Source: CAZLGM01 sp964623625 (lineage in GTDB: Bacteria > Desulfobacterota > Desulfobulbia > Desulfobulbales > Desulfocapsaceae). Taken from it: a DNA stretch of 38,712 nt. The position numbers were made by a program, and so were the translations under genes. Positions within the stretch are counted from its first letter, which is position 1. Each line of letters opens with the position of its first letter. This document shows, piece after piece, positions 16,720 to 25,775 of the stretch. Location of the stretch: contig CAZUUJ010000034.1 in NCBI GenBank assembly GCA_964623625.1, positions 1 to 38,712 on the forward strand, given 5' to 3'. The notes under the pieces were generated by a model. The model had not been told where the DNA came from. It did no database searches and saw only the letters and a list, made by a program, of their open reading frames with translations.

Positions 16720-18909
16720 ATGACCAATCAAGAAAATAATGGTTTATATATTCTGTTGTTCAGCCTTCACGGCTTGATTCGCGCCGAAAAACCAGAACTC
16801 GGTATTGATGCTGACACCGGTGGCCAAATCAAATATGTTGTTGAACTTGCTCGGGCTCTCGCAGAACGTGATGACGTCGATCAGGTTGATCTGGTTACCA
16901 GACTGATTGATGACAAATCTGTTGATCCGGAATATGCCCATCCATTTGAGCCTCTTTCTAAGAAAGCTAGAATTGTACGTATTCAGTGTGGAGGGAAGAA
17001 ATATTTACGTAAGGAAAAGCTGTGGCCTCATCTGGAAAATTTTATCGATCGGACTATACGTTATATAAAATCGCAGAGGAGGATTCCCGATCTTTTTCAT
17101 GGTCACTATGCTGATGCCGGATATGTGGCCAAAGAGTTGGCTGTGGCTTTTGATATTCCCTTTTTCTTTACAGGTCACTCACTAGGACGAAGCAAGAAAG
17201 CCAAACTGCTGGCTGAAGGGATGAGTGGGAAAGCAATAAAAAAGCGTTATAAAATCGATGTCCGCATCAAAATGGAAGAGCGAATTATTGAGAAGGCGAA
17301 CCTGATCATCACCTCTACCAGACAGGAAATCGAAAAACAGTACGGGTTGTATAAAAAAGGCGGACATGACCGTTTTGCTGTTATTCCTCCTGGAATTGAT
17401 CTTAACACTTTTTATCCTTATTACGATCAGCAACTTGATGAGGAACTTCTTACCGAAGAGGTCAAGCAGACAAAATTTACCCTGAAAAACGAACTACACA
17501 GGTTCTGGGCTCATTCTGATAAACCGTTTATACTGGTGCTTTGCCGTCCTGATCAAAGAAAAAATATCAGCGGCCTGATCGAGGCTTACGGCACAGATAA
17601 AGAGCTGCGGTCAATTGCCAACCTGGCCATCTTTGCCGGTATCAGATCAAATATCAAACTTATGGAAGACAATGAGCAGGCAGTACTGACCGATATGTTG
17701 CTGCAAATGGATCGGTATGATCTGTATGGAAAAATGGCAATTCCCAAAAAACATGATTTTTCAACCGAAGTACCGGAGCTTTACCGGTTATGTGCAGAGT
17801 CAAAGGGGGTATTTGTCAATCCAGCCCTGATTGAACCGTTTGGGCTGACACTTATCGAAGCTTCAGCCTGCGGACTTCCTATTGTTGCCACCAATGACGG
17901 CGGCCCTGTAGATATTGTAAAAAACTGTGAGAATGGCCTTCTGATAGACGTCGGTGACCACCAAAAGGTGAGTGAGGCACTCAAATCCATCCTCATAGAT
18001 CAGGAACAATGGACCAGGTTTTCCAATAATGGGATCAATGGTGTCCGTAGCCATTACTCATGGGCGGCCAATTGTGAACAGACTATTTTCCATCTGAATA
18101 AATTTTTGCCATATAAACAGATGAAAGAAAAAACGATGGAGCAACAAGCTGTATCGTCTAAGCCTTCTTTTGGAAAACGTCTGATCGGAGTCGATAACCT
18201 GTTGATTACCGATATCGATAATACGCTTGTCGGTGATAACCCCAGTATGCGTAAACTCTTTGATCTTCTTGAACAGAATAGAATGCAACTGGCCTGGGGC
18301 GTCGCCACAGGCCGCAGCTTGGAACTCACACTCGAAGCCATGACCGAATATTCCATGCCCATGCCGGATATACTCATTTGTTCAGTGGGGACGGAGATTT
18401 ATTATGGGCCAAACCTGAGAATGGATAAGGGTTGGCAAAAGCATATCTCACTTCATTGGAAGCCTGAGCAGATAAAAGAGGCTCTCGGGTCGCTTGAATT
18501 CCTTGTTTTTCAGGAAGCTGAAGGGCAGAGGGGGCATAAAATAAGTTATTATCTTGAAGAGAAGGAAGATCGGCTTGCCCTTGTGCATGAGACTCTTCAG
18601 TTCGAAGGGCTGCACTGCCAGGTCATTTACTCCCACGGCCAATTTCTCGATATCTTGCCGCATAGGGCTTCAAAGGGTAAAGCCATAGATTATATGCGCT
18701 ATAAGTATGAGTTTTCACCCCGGCATGTAATGGTAGCCGGTGATTCCGGTAACGATGAAGATATGATCGACGGTCACGCCCGCGGACTAGTGGTGGGTAA
18801 CTACAGTGATGAGCTCGAACATTTGCGAACTAAACGGAACGTGTATTTCAGCGAACTCGAATATGCCGCCGGGATTATCGACGGGTTAAACCATTATGGG
18901 TTGATTTAA
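16720..18909 (+). CDS. Sucrose-phosphate synthase with C-terminal sucrose-phosphate phosphatase domain
   Basis: The 729-residue protein makes sucrose-6-phosphate from nucleotide-glucose and fructose-6-phosphate, then probably dephosphorylates it to sucrose. The GT4 synthase half (about 1-470) begins LFSLHGLIRAEKPELGIDADTGGQ and has the donor-binding EPFGLTLIEASACGLP near 372. A HAD phosphatase half begins near 490 with DIDNT, the catalytic DxDxT motif, and later shows GDSGNDEDMI. The fused form is known for this family in bacteria. A sucrose synthase gene converges from the other side, so cells could both make and break sucrose, perhaps as an osmolyte or reserve. Confidence 0.92.
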   Translation: MTNQENNGLYILLFSLHGLIRAEKPELGIDADTGGQIKYVVELARALAERDDVDQVDLVTRLIDDKSVDPEYAHPFEPLSKKARIVRIQCGGKKYLRKEKLWPHLENFIDRTIRYIKSQRRIPDLFHGHYADAGYVAKELAVAFDIPFFFTGHSLGRSKKAKLLAEGMSGKAIKKRYKIDVRIKMEERIIEKANLIITSTRQEIEKQYGLYKKGGHDRFAVIPPGIDLNTFYPYYDQQLDEELLTEEVKQTKFTLKNELHRFWAHSDKPFILVLCRPDQRKNISGLIEAYGTDKELRSIANLAIFAGIRSNIKLMEDNEQAVLTDMLLQMDRYDLYGKMAIPKKHDFSTEVPELYRLCAESKGVFVNPALIEPFGLTLIEASACGLPIVATNDGGPVDIVKNCENGLLIDVGDHQKVSEALKSILIDQEQWTRFSNNGINGVRSHYSWAANCEQTIFHLNKFLPYKQMKEKTMEQQAVSSKPSFGKRLIGVDNLLITDIDNTLVGDNPSMRKLFDLLEQNRMQLAWGVATGRSLELTLEAMTEYSMPMPDILICSVGTEIYYGPNLRMDKGWQKHISLHWKPEQIKEALGSLEFLVFQEAEGQRGHKISYYLEEKEDRLALVHETLQFEGLHCQVIYSHGQFLDILPHRASKGKAIDYMRYKYEFSPRHVMVAGDSGNDEDMIDGHARGLVVGNYSDELEHLRTKRNVYFSELEYAAGIIDGLNHYGLI

Positions 18910-18916
18910 ACCTGAA

Positions 18917-18949
18917 TCCAAGAACGCTTCCTGCGGGGCGACCACGAAT
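18917..18949. repeat. Imperfect direct repeat unit beside sucrose synthase (left copy)
   Basis: This 33-bp segment in the gap between the two convergent sucrose genes begins TCCAAGAACGCTTCCTGC and ends GCGACCACGAAT. It resembles the segment at 21472-21502 upstream of sucrose synthase (shared TCCAAGAACG, TCTGC-like core and CGAAT). The gap also holds AACCTGAATCC and GAATCCAGGTT, an imperfect inverted pair that may form a bidirectional hairpin. Confidence 0.4.
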
Positions 18950-18970
18950 CCAGGTTGAAATTAACAAGAC

Positions 18971-21343
18971 CTAGATCTTTTCCGCCAATGGTTTGAACTG
19001 TAAATGGTAGAGCATTTCCAGATAACGTCCGGTTTCCTGTCGCTCCAGATTTGTTGCAAACTTCCAGAACCCGTACACACAGGAGAGACCTAACAGCCTC
19101 TGGGCATATCGCTTCCATGTATAGCGTTCTTCAACCCGTTCCAATGCACCTTTAGAAAGGGTGTGCCAATGGTCCGGGTCTTGACTGCAGCGCTCAAAGA
19201 AATCTGCTAATATATCAGCTGCCTGATCGCCATGGTTGGGATCGATATGAAATCCTGATATCCGATCTTCAATGATCTCAAGAGGTCCTCCATGTCGGGT
19301 AGCAAATGTTGGTAAACCTGTCGCCATAGCTTCAATCACAGTCAAACCAAAGGCCTCAAAAAATGCCGGCTGGACAAAAGCGCCACGTTTATCTGCAATA
19401 AATCGATACAGTTCACCTGATAAACTTTTCCCCAGTCGCAGACCAAGCCACCGCACCTGAGAGTCAAGGCCAAACTGATCAAAGAGGTCATGCATCTTCA
19501 CAATCTGACCTTTTTCTTCATCATCTCCTGAGTCTTCAGGATTCATTAAACCACCGACAATCAAGACATTGGCAATCTCACGCAATCTGCTATTTGCTCC
19601 ATACCACTCAATCAGGCCGGTAAGATTTTTTATATGGTCAAGGCGGGCCATTGAGAACAGAATCGGCTTTTCCTTGTCCTGTATTCTTCCTCTGCAATTG
19701 TCAACATCATCGCCAAAGATTAACCTTTCCAATTCATCGTTCAGTTCAGTGAACCGGTTATCATCATTGTATGGAAAGTAGATTTGATCATCAGCACCCG
19801 GAGAGACAATGTTGAATTTTGGATCAAAAACATCCACCCCGTGTAGAACTCTTAGCAAGCCAGGCATTGTAAACGTGCCGTAACTTTCATACTGACCCAC
19901 CACATCAGAGGAACCGGCTATTTCCTGATAGGTTGATGTGATAATGAAATCGGAAGAGTTCATGGCTATCAGATCGGCGGTAAACTGACAGGAAAAGTGA
20001 TATTGTTCTTCCATGTCCTGCCAAAACAGAGAAGAAAAGAGATACTTTGTTTTCTCAAGGGCATGGGCGATAGTACATTGAGTCACTTTAAATCTTTGTG
20101 CCAATAAATAGGCGGCAAGGTTGCCGTCAGAGTAGTTGCCGATAACCAGATCCGGCGTTCGCTCCAACCTTTCCATGATTTCCTGTTCCGCCTCATTTGT
20201 GAACTCTTCGATATATGGCCAAACTTCAAACCGGGAAATCCAATGTGGCACGATCTCTCCTTCCGCATCTCGAAATGGGATACGGATTATGCGTACATTC
20301 TCACACCCCTTGACCTGCTCTTCATGCAGGTCACAACTGGTATCCCCGGCTTCAGGAATCAACCGGGTAACGATAAGGATCTGAGGAACAATATCGAGTC
20401 CCTGTTGATAGATTCTGTTCTTCATCTCCTTTTCAAGGGCACGTACCTGGTCGAGGATATAGACAACCTGCCCTCCGGTATCCGGTAATCCCAGAACATT
20501 CTCCTGTCCAAAATATCCGTGAGGTGAAAAGACCACGATATTGAAGATCATGGGGATACGGCCAATAAACTTCTCTAGGTTATTATGGTCGGGAGCTTCC
20601 AGGAGATCGGCCAACATACTGAAAGTCTTATGAATATCTTTGCGTGTTCTACCCCAACCCGGCTCGAAACCCATCGCTTTAAGATCAATTTCAACATTTT
20701 TCCACTCAGCCTTTTCAGGTTGCCGGTCGAGAAAGTCCATTCCCAGCATCAGGGCTTTTCGCAAGGCATCAACACTTGTAATTCGTCCGTTCAGCATGAA
20801 TTGCTTTCCTTGATATTCATGCAGACGTAAAAAAGATAACAGCCACTTTTCTCCCTTTGTTAAATCCGAACCGAGTCTGCCTGAGAAGTTACGGTTGAGG
20901 AATTCCACACCGTGACCAATTGAACGTGTCTGATTCATTTTAGGGAACTCACGTTCAAAAGGAGCAAAGTCTATCTCTAGAATTCGATGGTTCCTGTTGC
21001 CTGTAACATGTTCTTCTTTAAAGGCCAAAAAATCGGTGACCGGTATTTCTTCCAGGCACTTTTCTTCAAAATGATATCGTAAATAAAGCCAGCTGGCGAC
21101 ACGTGGGCGAACACTCATGTAGATCCAGGAAACATTTATGGCTGCCTCCTGTGCATTTTTAATATAGTCTCCAAGAGGTGAATTGAACAAGCCGGAGCCT
21201 GCATTCTCTTGACAAAAGGTGTCAAACTCATCCCACATATCACTACCGAGAATTAACATCTTCCCCTTTTCACGATATCGGTGAAACAGCTCATTTACGA
21301 GGTTTGTATTTTGCTGTACATACTCCAATAGTGTTGCAAGCAT
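18971..21343 (-). CDS. Sucrose synthase
   Basis: The 790-residue protein reversibly converts sucrose and a nucleoside diphosphate to fructose and nucleotide-glucose. The order is the family order: an N-terminal regulatory region (about 1-260), then the GT-B catalytic part with GYFGQENVLGLPDTGGQVVYILDQVRAL near 275 and the donor-site FFEAFGLTVIEAMATGLPTFATRHGGP near 660. The length is close to the usual 790-810. The convergent neighbour is sucrose-phosphate synthase and the divergent neighbour is a PfkB sugar kinase, which could phosphorylate the fructose released. The ATG at 21343 starts directly at the family's N-terminal helix. Confidence 0.94.
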   Translation of the reverse strand: MLATLLEYVQQNTNLVNELFHRYREKGKMLILGSDMWDEFDTFCQENAGSGLFNSPLGDYIKNAQEAAINVSWIYMSVRPRVASWLYLRYHFEEKCLEEIPVTDFLAFKEEHVTGNRNHRILEIDFAPFEREFPKMNQTRSIGHGVEFLNRNFSGRLGSDLTKGEKWLLSFLRLHEYQGKQFMLNGRITSVDALRKALMLGMDFLDRQPEKAEWKNVEIDLKAMGFEPGWGRTRKDIHKTFSMLADLLEAPDHNNLEKFIGRIPMIFNIVVFSPHGYFGQENVLGLPDTGGQVVYILDQVRALEKEMKNRIYQQGLDIVPQILIVTRLIPEAGDTSCDLHEEQVKGCENVRIIRIPFRDAEGEIVPHWISRFEVWPYIEEFTNEAEQEIMERLERTPDLVIGNYSDGNLAAYLLAQRFKVTQCTIAHALEKTKYLFSSLFWQDMEEQYHFSCQFTADLIAMNSSDFIITSTYQEIAGSSDVVGQYESYGTFTMPGLLRVLHGVDVFDPKFNIVSPGADDQIYFPYNDDNRFTELNDELERLIFGDDVDNCRGRIQDKEKPILFSMARLDHIKNLTGLIEWYGANSRLREIANVLIVGGLMNPEDSGDDEEKGQIVKMHDLFDQFGLDSQVRWLGLRLGKSLSGELYRFIADKRGAFVQPAFFEAFGLTVIEAMATGLPTFATRHGGPLEIIEDRISGFHIDPNHGDQAADILADFFERCSQDPDHWHTLSKGALERVEERYTWKRYAQRLLGLSCVYGFWKFATNLERQETGRYLEMLYHLQFKPLAEKI

Positions 21344-21471
21344 GGTCGTTTTTTAAGATATGGTAAATGTGCAGGGGATGAAACCTGGTTATTGCCAATG
21401 GAGATAGTAAACTTTATACTGGTTCGCATTCAAGTTGCAAAGAGTAATTATTGCAATCTGAATCCAGAGCG

Positions 21472-21502
21472 TCCAAGAACGTGTTCTGCAGTGCTGGCGA
21501 AT
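21472..21502. repeat. Imperfect direct repeat unit beside sucrose synthase (right copy)
   Basis: This 31-bp segment begins TCCAAGAACGTGTTCTGC and ends TGGCGAAT. It matches the unit at 18917-18949 at most positions, in the same orientation, so the sucrose synthase gene sits between two copies. It lies in the divergent gap between sucrose synthase and the sugar kinase and may overlap their control region. Confidence 0.4.
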
Positions 21503-21610
21503 GCTTTTTAGGGTACGTCATTATATAAAGTTCAATCAGATCTTCATATATTACAGCACAGTCTTAAAGAATATGATGGTTTCCGTCACGGATTCAGGGG
21601 AAAGGAAAAA

Positions 21611-22474
21611 GTGAAAAAATTACCGGTGATTGCCTTTGGGGAAATTGTCTGGGATGAGTTTGTGGATAAAACAGTGCTGGGTGGAGCGCCGTTGAATGTC
21701 GCTTATCATCTTCAGGCCCAGAACTGGAATAGTGGGTTGATCAGCCGCGTCGGCAATGATCGGCTTGGTATGGAGACAATAGAGAAAATAAAGCGGCTTG
21801 GTGTGGAGGTGTCTGGTATCCAGAAAGATGATGCATTACCGACAGGCAAGGTTATAATCACCCTGGATCAGAATAAGGAACCCAGCTTTGACATCGTAGA
21901 ACCGGCTGCCTGGGATAATATCCAGGAGTCGGAAATACCTGAAAAACTCACTAATAAATCATTTCATCTGGTATTCGGCACACTGGCACAGCGCTACAGT
22001 GTCAGTCGAAAGTCGTTATCAAAATTTCAACAAAAAGCCCGGAAGAAGTTTTATGATGTCAACCTGCGCCCGCCATTCACTTCGGCTGATCAGGTAAAAA
22101 TATCTCTGCAGATGGCTGATGTTGTGAAGGTAAACCATCAAGAACTTGGACAACTCAATGACTGGTTCATGCAATCAAATGATGATGATCACTCAATCGG
22201 GCTTCAGATGATAGATATGTTTCAAATCGATCTTCTTGCTGTAACCAATGGCGACAAAGGTGCAACTTTGATCAATAGAGAATCATTTTCTCATCATCAA
22301 GGTTTCCCTGTAGAGGTTACCGATCCTGTCGGCAGCGGTGATGCTTTTTTCAGCGCTTTAATTATCGGCTATCTCTCTAATTTATCCTTACAGGAGTGTT
22401 TGATTAAGGCTAATCGGCTTGGATCATGGGTCGCATCCCAGCCCGGAGCTACTCCGGAATATCCACAGAAATAA
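21611..22474 (+). CDS. PfkB family carbohydrate kinase (probable fructokinase)
   Basis: The 287-residue protein is a ribokinase-like sugar kinase. It shows the N-terminal GGAPLNVAYHLQ signature, NLRPP in the middle and the catalytic DPVGSGDAFFSALIIG near residue 238, whose aspartate acts as the base. The GTG start is supported by an AAAGGA ribosome-binding site. The context is decisive for the substrate guess: sucrose synthase on the other strand releases fructose, so fructokinase activity is likely. The family call is firm and the substrate is inferred. Confidence 0.88.
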   Translation: MKKLPVIAFGEIVWDEFVDKTVLGGAPLNVAYHLQAQNWNSGLISRVGNDRLGMETIEKIKRLGVEVSGIQKDDALPTGKVIITLDQNKEPSFDIVEPAAWDNIQESEIPEKLTNKSFHLVFGTLAQRYSVSRKSLSKFQQKARKKFYDVNLRPPFTSADQVKISLQMADVVKVNHQELGQLNDWFMQSNDDDHSIGLQMIDMFQIDLLAVTNGDKGATLINRESFSHHQGFPVEVTDPVGSGDAFFSALIIGYLSNLSLQECLIKANRLGSWVASQPGATPEYPQK

Positions 22475-22488
22475 TCATCCCTGTACAA

Positions 22489-23613
22489 ATGACCAATCGA
22501 CATTCATGGGCTGATCCGTCGGTTTTTATTCAACAGATTCATGTTGAAAAATCCTGTCTGCATCTACCCTATACTCAGGAAATTCTCAGGCGGAGTAATC
22601 TTCCCTATACCGTTGTCCAGGACAATACTCCTCAGTTGATTGAAGGCGATTATCCTGAGAATTTAGCAAAAGGTAAACGTCATCTGCTGCTCTGTAAAAA
22701 CAGAGGTAAGTTCTTCAAGCCGTGTCCTGCGACCAGGGAGTATAGGTGCTGCGATTATCAGGTGTTGAATATCGGCATGAATTGTCCCATGGATTGCGTG
22801 TACTGTATCCTGCAGGCCTACCTGAATAATCCGCATCTGTCGTTTTTTATCAATATCGATGATCTGTTTGCGGAACTTCGAGATGTTTTCAGGCAACAAC
22901 CAAATGAGTTTTTTCGAATTGGAACAGGTGAATTTACCGACTCAATGGCCCTGGATCGATTGACCTGTTTGTCGAAAAAACTGGTCAAGTTCATGTCTAC
23001 TCACAACAGGGCAGTGCTTGAATTGAAAACTAAATCAGCGGTGGTCCAAAATCTTGAAGGGTTAGCCCACAATACAAGAACAATTATCAGTTGGTCGCTA
23101 AACAGTCCGAAGATCATGTCAAAAGAGGAAATTCGGGCCGCCACTTTGAGTGAAAGGCTGCGGGCTGCCACCCGTTGCGCCGAATGGGGTTATCCTCTGG
23201 CATTCCATTTTGATCCGATTATCGATCATCCTGGTTGGCGTGAAGGGTATGAGCAAACGATTGATCTTCTTTTTCAATCGGTCCCGGCAGAATCTATTGT
23301 CTATATTTCTATGGGAGCGTTCAGGTATTTACCAAAGCTTAAATCGATCGGTACCTTAAGGTTTCCCGGTTCAAATATTTTTTATCAGGAATTTATCGAA
23401 GGGTTAGACGGTAAATCGCGTTACTTCAGACCTTCACGGGTAAGGTTATATCAACATATTTATGGACTGCTGAAAAAAAAGATATCTCAGAACTGCTGCA
23501 TCTATTTTTGTATGGAATCCGATGAAATCTGGCAGCAGGTCATGGGCTTTCGGCCCGATGAAAAAGGCGGCTTGCCATTGATGCTTGACCAGGCTGTCAA
23601 TAATTATTGTTGA
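22489..23613 (+). CDS. Spore photoproduct lyase-like radical SAM protein
   Basis: Counted from the ATG at 22489, the protein has 374 residues. It carries the radical SAM cluster-binding motif C99-x3-C103-x2-C106 (CPMDCVYC) followed by LQAYLNNP, which is typical of the spore photoproduct lyase family. That enzyme splits a thymine dimer in spores. Homologues in non-sporing bacteria have other or unknown substrates. A further cysteine-rich stretch, CPATREYRCCDY, precedes the motif. An earlier ATG at 22426 would overlap the kinase gene. Neither start has a clear ribosome-binding site. It follows the sugar kinase by 14 bp and may be in the same transcript. Confidence 0.8.
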   Translation: MTNRHSWADPSVFIQQIHVEKSCLHLPYTQEILRRSNLPYTVVQDNTPQLIEGDYPENLAKGKRHLLLCKNRGKFFKPCPATREYRCCDYQVLNIGMNCPMDCVYCILQAYLNNPHLSFFINIDDLFAELRDVFRQQPNEFFRIGTGEFTDSMALDRLTCLSKKLVKFMSTHNRAVLELKTKSAVVQNLEGLAHNTRTIISWSLNSPKIMSKEEIRAATLSERLRAATRCAEWGYPLAFHFDPIIDHPGWREGYEQTIDLLFQSVPAESIVYISMGAFRYLPKLKSIGTLRFPGSNIFYQEFIEGLDGKSRYFRPSRVRLYQHIYGLLKKKISQNCCIYFCMESDEIWQQVMGFRPDEKGGLPLMLDQAVNNYC

Positions 23614-23863
23614 TAGAAACCTGAATGGTAGAATGCGGAAGTGCAATTTCACTGCTTTTCATTCAAGAAAAAAAAGAGTATCTTCATGTTGGGCTGTCAA
23701 TGTAAATAAGCAGGTACCAAAATGATGGCAATGAACCACTTGTCAAATAAGTCGCTCTTCTTTACGGTTTTACTGGTAACAAGACTATCACTGCTTAATA
23801 AGCATCGACAATTAATACAAAAAGCCAGCGCTGCGAAATAAAAAATATTCCAGGAGAAAAATT

Positions 23864-24307
23864 ATGGTCAACAAGGCAATTATTATAGGGAATCTTGGCC
23901 AGGACCCTGAGGTCCGATACACCCAGAGCGGAACCCAGGTAACTACCTTTTCTGTGGCAACAACCGAGAAATGGAAAGGCCAGGATGGGCAAATGCAGGA
24001 GAGTACGGAATGGCACAGGATAGTAGCATTCGCCCGTCTTGCCGAGATATGTGGAGAATATCTGCATAAAGGATCAAAGGTGTACATAGAGGGCAGGATT
24101 CAGACGCGGAAATGGCAGGATCAGGATGGCAACAATCGATATACAACCGAGATTGTTGCCAGAGAGATGAAAATGCTCAGCCCCAAAGGCGCAGGTGAAG
24201 GGGGGGGGTATGGAAGCGGGTCCGGTGATACCTACAACCAGGATAATTACTCTGATTCATCCTATCCTGAGTCAGGCGGGACAACCGGGGATGATGTTCC
24301 ATTCTAA
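23864..24307 (+). CDS. ssb: Single-stranded DNA-binding protein
   Basis: SSB coats single-stranded DNA in replication, recombination and repair. The 147-residue protein has the OB fold (MVNKAIIIGNLGQDPEVRYTQSG, TEWHRIVAFARLAEICGEYL, KVYIEGRIQTRKWQD) and a glycine-rich, disordered linker that ends in the acidic tip DDVPF, which recruits partner proteins. An AGGAG ribosome-binding site precedes the ATG. A near-perfect terminator follows the gene. The 250-bp gap before it shows no convincing gene. Confidence 0.97.
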   Translation: MVNKAIIIGNLGQDPEVRYTQSGTQVTTFSVATTEKWKGQDGQMQESTEWHRIVAFARLAEICGEYLHKGSKVYIEGRIQTRKWQDQDGNNRYTTEIVAREMKMLSPKGAGEGGGYGSGSGDTYNQDNYSDSSYPESGGTTGDDVPF

Positions 24308-24352
24308 ACAATTCCCTTCCTAATTAAACAGTAATCTGCAGACTATTAATCA

Positions 24353-24400
24353 AATAGCAAAAAACCGGCACTGTTGAGCCGGTTTTTTGCTATTTTTTTT
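24353..24400 (+). terminator. Rho-independent terminator after ssb
   Basis: A long perfect stem pairs ATAGCAAAAAACCGGC with GCCGGTTTTTTGCTAT around the loop ACTGTTGA and is followed by further T residues. It starts 46 bp after the ssb stop. Confidence 0.92.
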
Positions 24401-24589
24401 TATTCCTAGGCCGTTTCAGGCTTGAACACTCTTCAAGAATGATTACTTTTCAAATTGTATCATTCAGACAGTAAATACAGTTTGCTTGTATAGGGGAAGG
24501 GTGTTGAGTTGTCAGGTAACTCAAAAGAGTTGTTCTCTTTTATAACTCAACAATAAACAAAGTGAAGATGAACGGAAATTGACAGGGCT

Positions 24590-25564
24590 ATGGAATATTA
24601 TGAAAAACTTGGTGTTTCAAAAAATGCTACACCAGCCGAGATAAAAAAAGCCTACAGAAAGCTGGCATTGAAATATCATCCCGACAAGAATAACGGGGAT
24701 AAAGAGGCCGAAAAGACATTCAAGGAAATCAGTGAGGCCTATGCTGTGCTTTCTGATCCTGAGAAGAAAAAGCAGTACGACACCTTCGGATCAGCGGGTT
24801 TTCACCAGCGTTATTCTCAGGAAGATATTTTTTCCAACTTCGATATCAACGATATTCTCAAACAGTTCGGTTTCGGTTCGGTTTCCGGTGGCCAGTCAAC
24901 ACGGTTCCGGTCGGCCAACATGGGCGGAGGCGGTTCTTTTTTCAGCTCCATGTTCAACCAGCAAGGTGGAGTGGGGGGCATGGGTGGAATGAGCGGTATG
25001 AGAGGATGCGGCACCGGAACCTGTTCTCAGCAGCAAGCGGTCAAGGGCCCTGATATGTCCTACCAGCTCGGTGTAAGTCTCGACGAGGTGATGAATGGAG
25101 CCAAGAAAACGATTTCCATTCGCAAAAACGGGTCAACTCAAAACGTGACTGTCAAGATTCCCAAAGGCATTGAAAAAGGAAAAAGACTGCGGCTGAAAGG
25201 AAAAGGGGGAGCAGCTCCCAATGGTGGAATTCCCGGTGATCTGTATCTGAAAGTCGATATTGAGCCCCATGACATGTTCACCAGGGAAGGGGATGATCTG
25301 GTCACCGAACAGTTTATCCCTTATTCCGAAGCTATATTTGGGACATCCGTTGAAGTTGAAACCCTGGAAGGCAAGAAATTCAGCGTTAAAGTGCCGCCAG
25401 GCATTCAGGCCGATTCAAAATTACGTATCCCCGGCCATGGGTTACCCAACGGTCCCGATGGAAAAAGGGGAGATATTTATGTACGTATAGGCATTCAGGT
25501 GCCTGCCGAATTAAGTGATGAGCAGAAAGAACTGGTCGATTCGTTGAAAAAGGCAGGTTTATAA
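24590..25564 (+). CDS. cbpA: DnaJ-like co-chaperone, CbpA type
   Basis: The 324-residue protein is a J-domain co-chaperone of DnaK. The J domain (about 1-70) has the HPD triad at 30-32, needed to stimulate DnaK ATPase. A glycine- and phenylalanine-rich linker follows (about 90-150), then two C-terminal substrate-binding beta domains (about 155-320) ending in the dimerisation region. The four CxxCxGxG zinc modules of classical DnaJ are absent, so it belongs to the CbpA or DjlA-like group. Only an isolated GCGTGTC occurs in the linker. A dispersed repeat lies right after the stop. Confidence 0.92.
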   Translation: MEYYEKLGVSKNATPAEIKKAYRKLALKYHPDKNNGDKEAEKTFKEISEAYAVLSDPEKKKQYDTFGSAGFHQRYSQEDIFSNFDINDILKQFGFGSVSGGQSTRFRSANMGGGGSFFSSMFNQQGGVGGMGGMSGMRGCGTGTCSQQQAVKGPDMSYQLGVSLDEVMNGAKKTISIRKNGSTQNVTVKIPKGIEKGKRLRLKGKGGAAPNGGIPGDLYLKVDIEPHDMFTREGDDLVTEQFIPYSEAIFGTSVEVETLEGKKFSVKVPPGIQADSKLRIPGHGLPNGPDGKRGDIYVRIGIQVPAELSDEQKELVDSLKKAGL

Positions 25565-25580
25565 AAGTTGGCACTCACAC

Positions 25581-25735
25581 GAGGTGTTGTCGGTTTGCCA
25601 GACTAGCCTCCGGTCAAGGATCACTCCTTTTGGAATAAAAGCACTCTTAATTATATTGATATTTCTTGGTTCATGGTAAAAACTTGGTTGAGATACGTGG
25701 ACTTAGAAATACGTCTGGCAAACCGACAGCACCTC
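25581..25735 (+). repeat. Dispersed repeat, copy A, with terminal inverted repeats
   Basis: This 155-bp unit begins GAGGTGTTGTCGGTTTGCC (25581) and ends with its inverted copy (25713-25735). The two 23-base arms differ at one position, which is still a G-U pair in RNA. Between the arms are CCTCCGGTCAAGGATCACTC and TTGGTTGAGATAC, both shared with copy B. The end is followed by TTTTT. It lies between the convergent cbpA and leuD genes and could also serve as a terminator for cbpA. Confidence 0.75.
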
Positions 25736-25775
25736 TTTTTCAGTCCAGGCTGAAAGTCATTGGTAATCAGATTTG

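Noticed and set aside
23721..23841. A 39-codon open frame upstream of ssb beginning with several ATG codons
   Set aside because: No ribosome-binding site, no recognisable pattern and a length expected by chance in a 250-bp gap.
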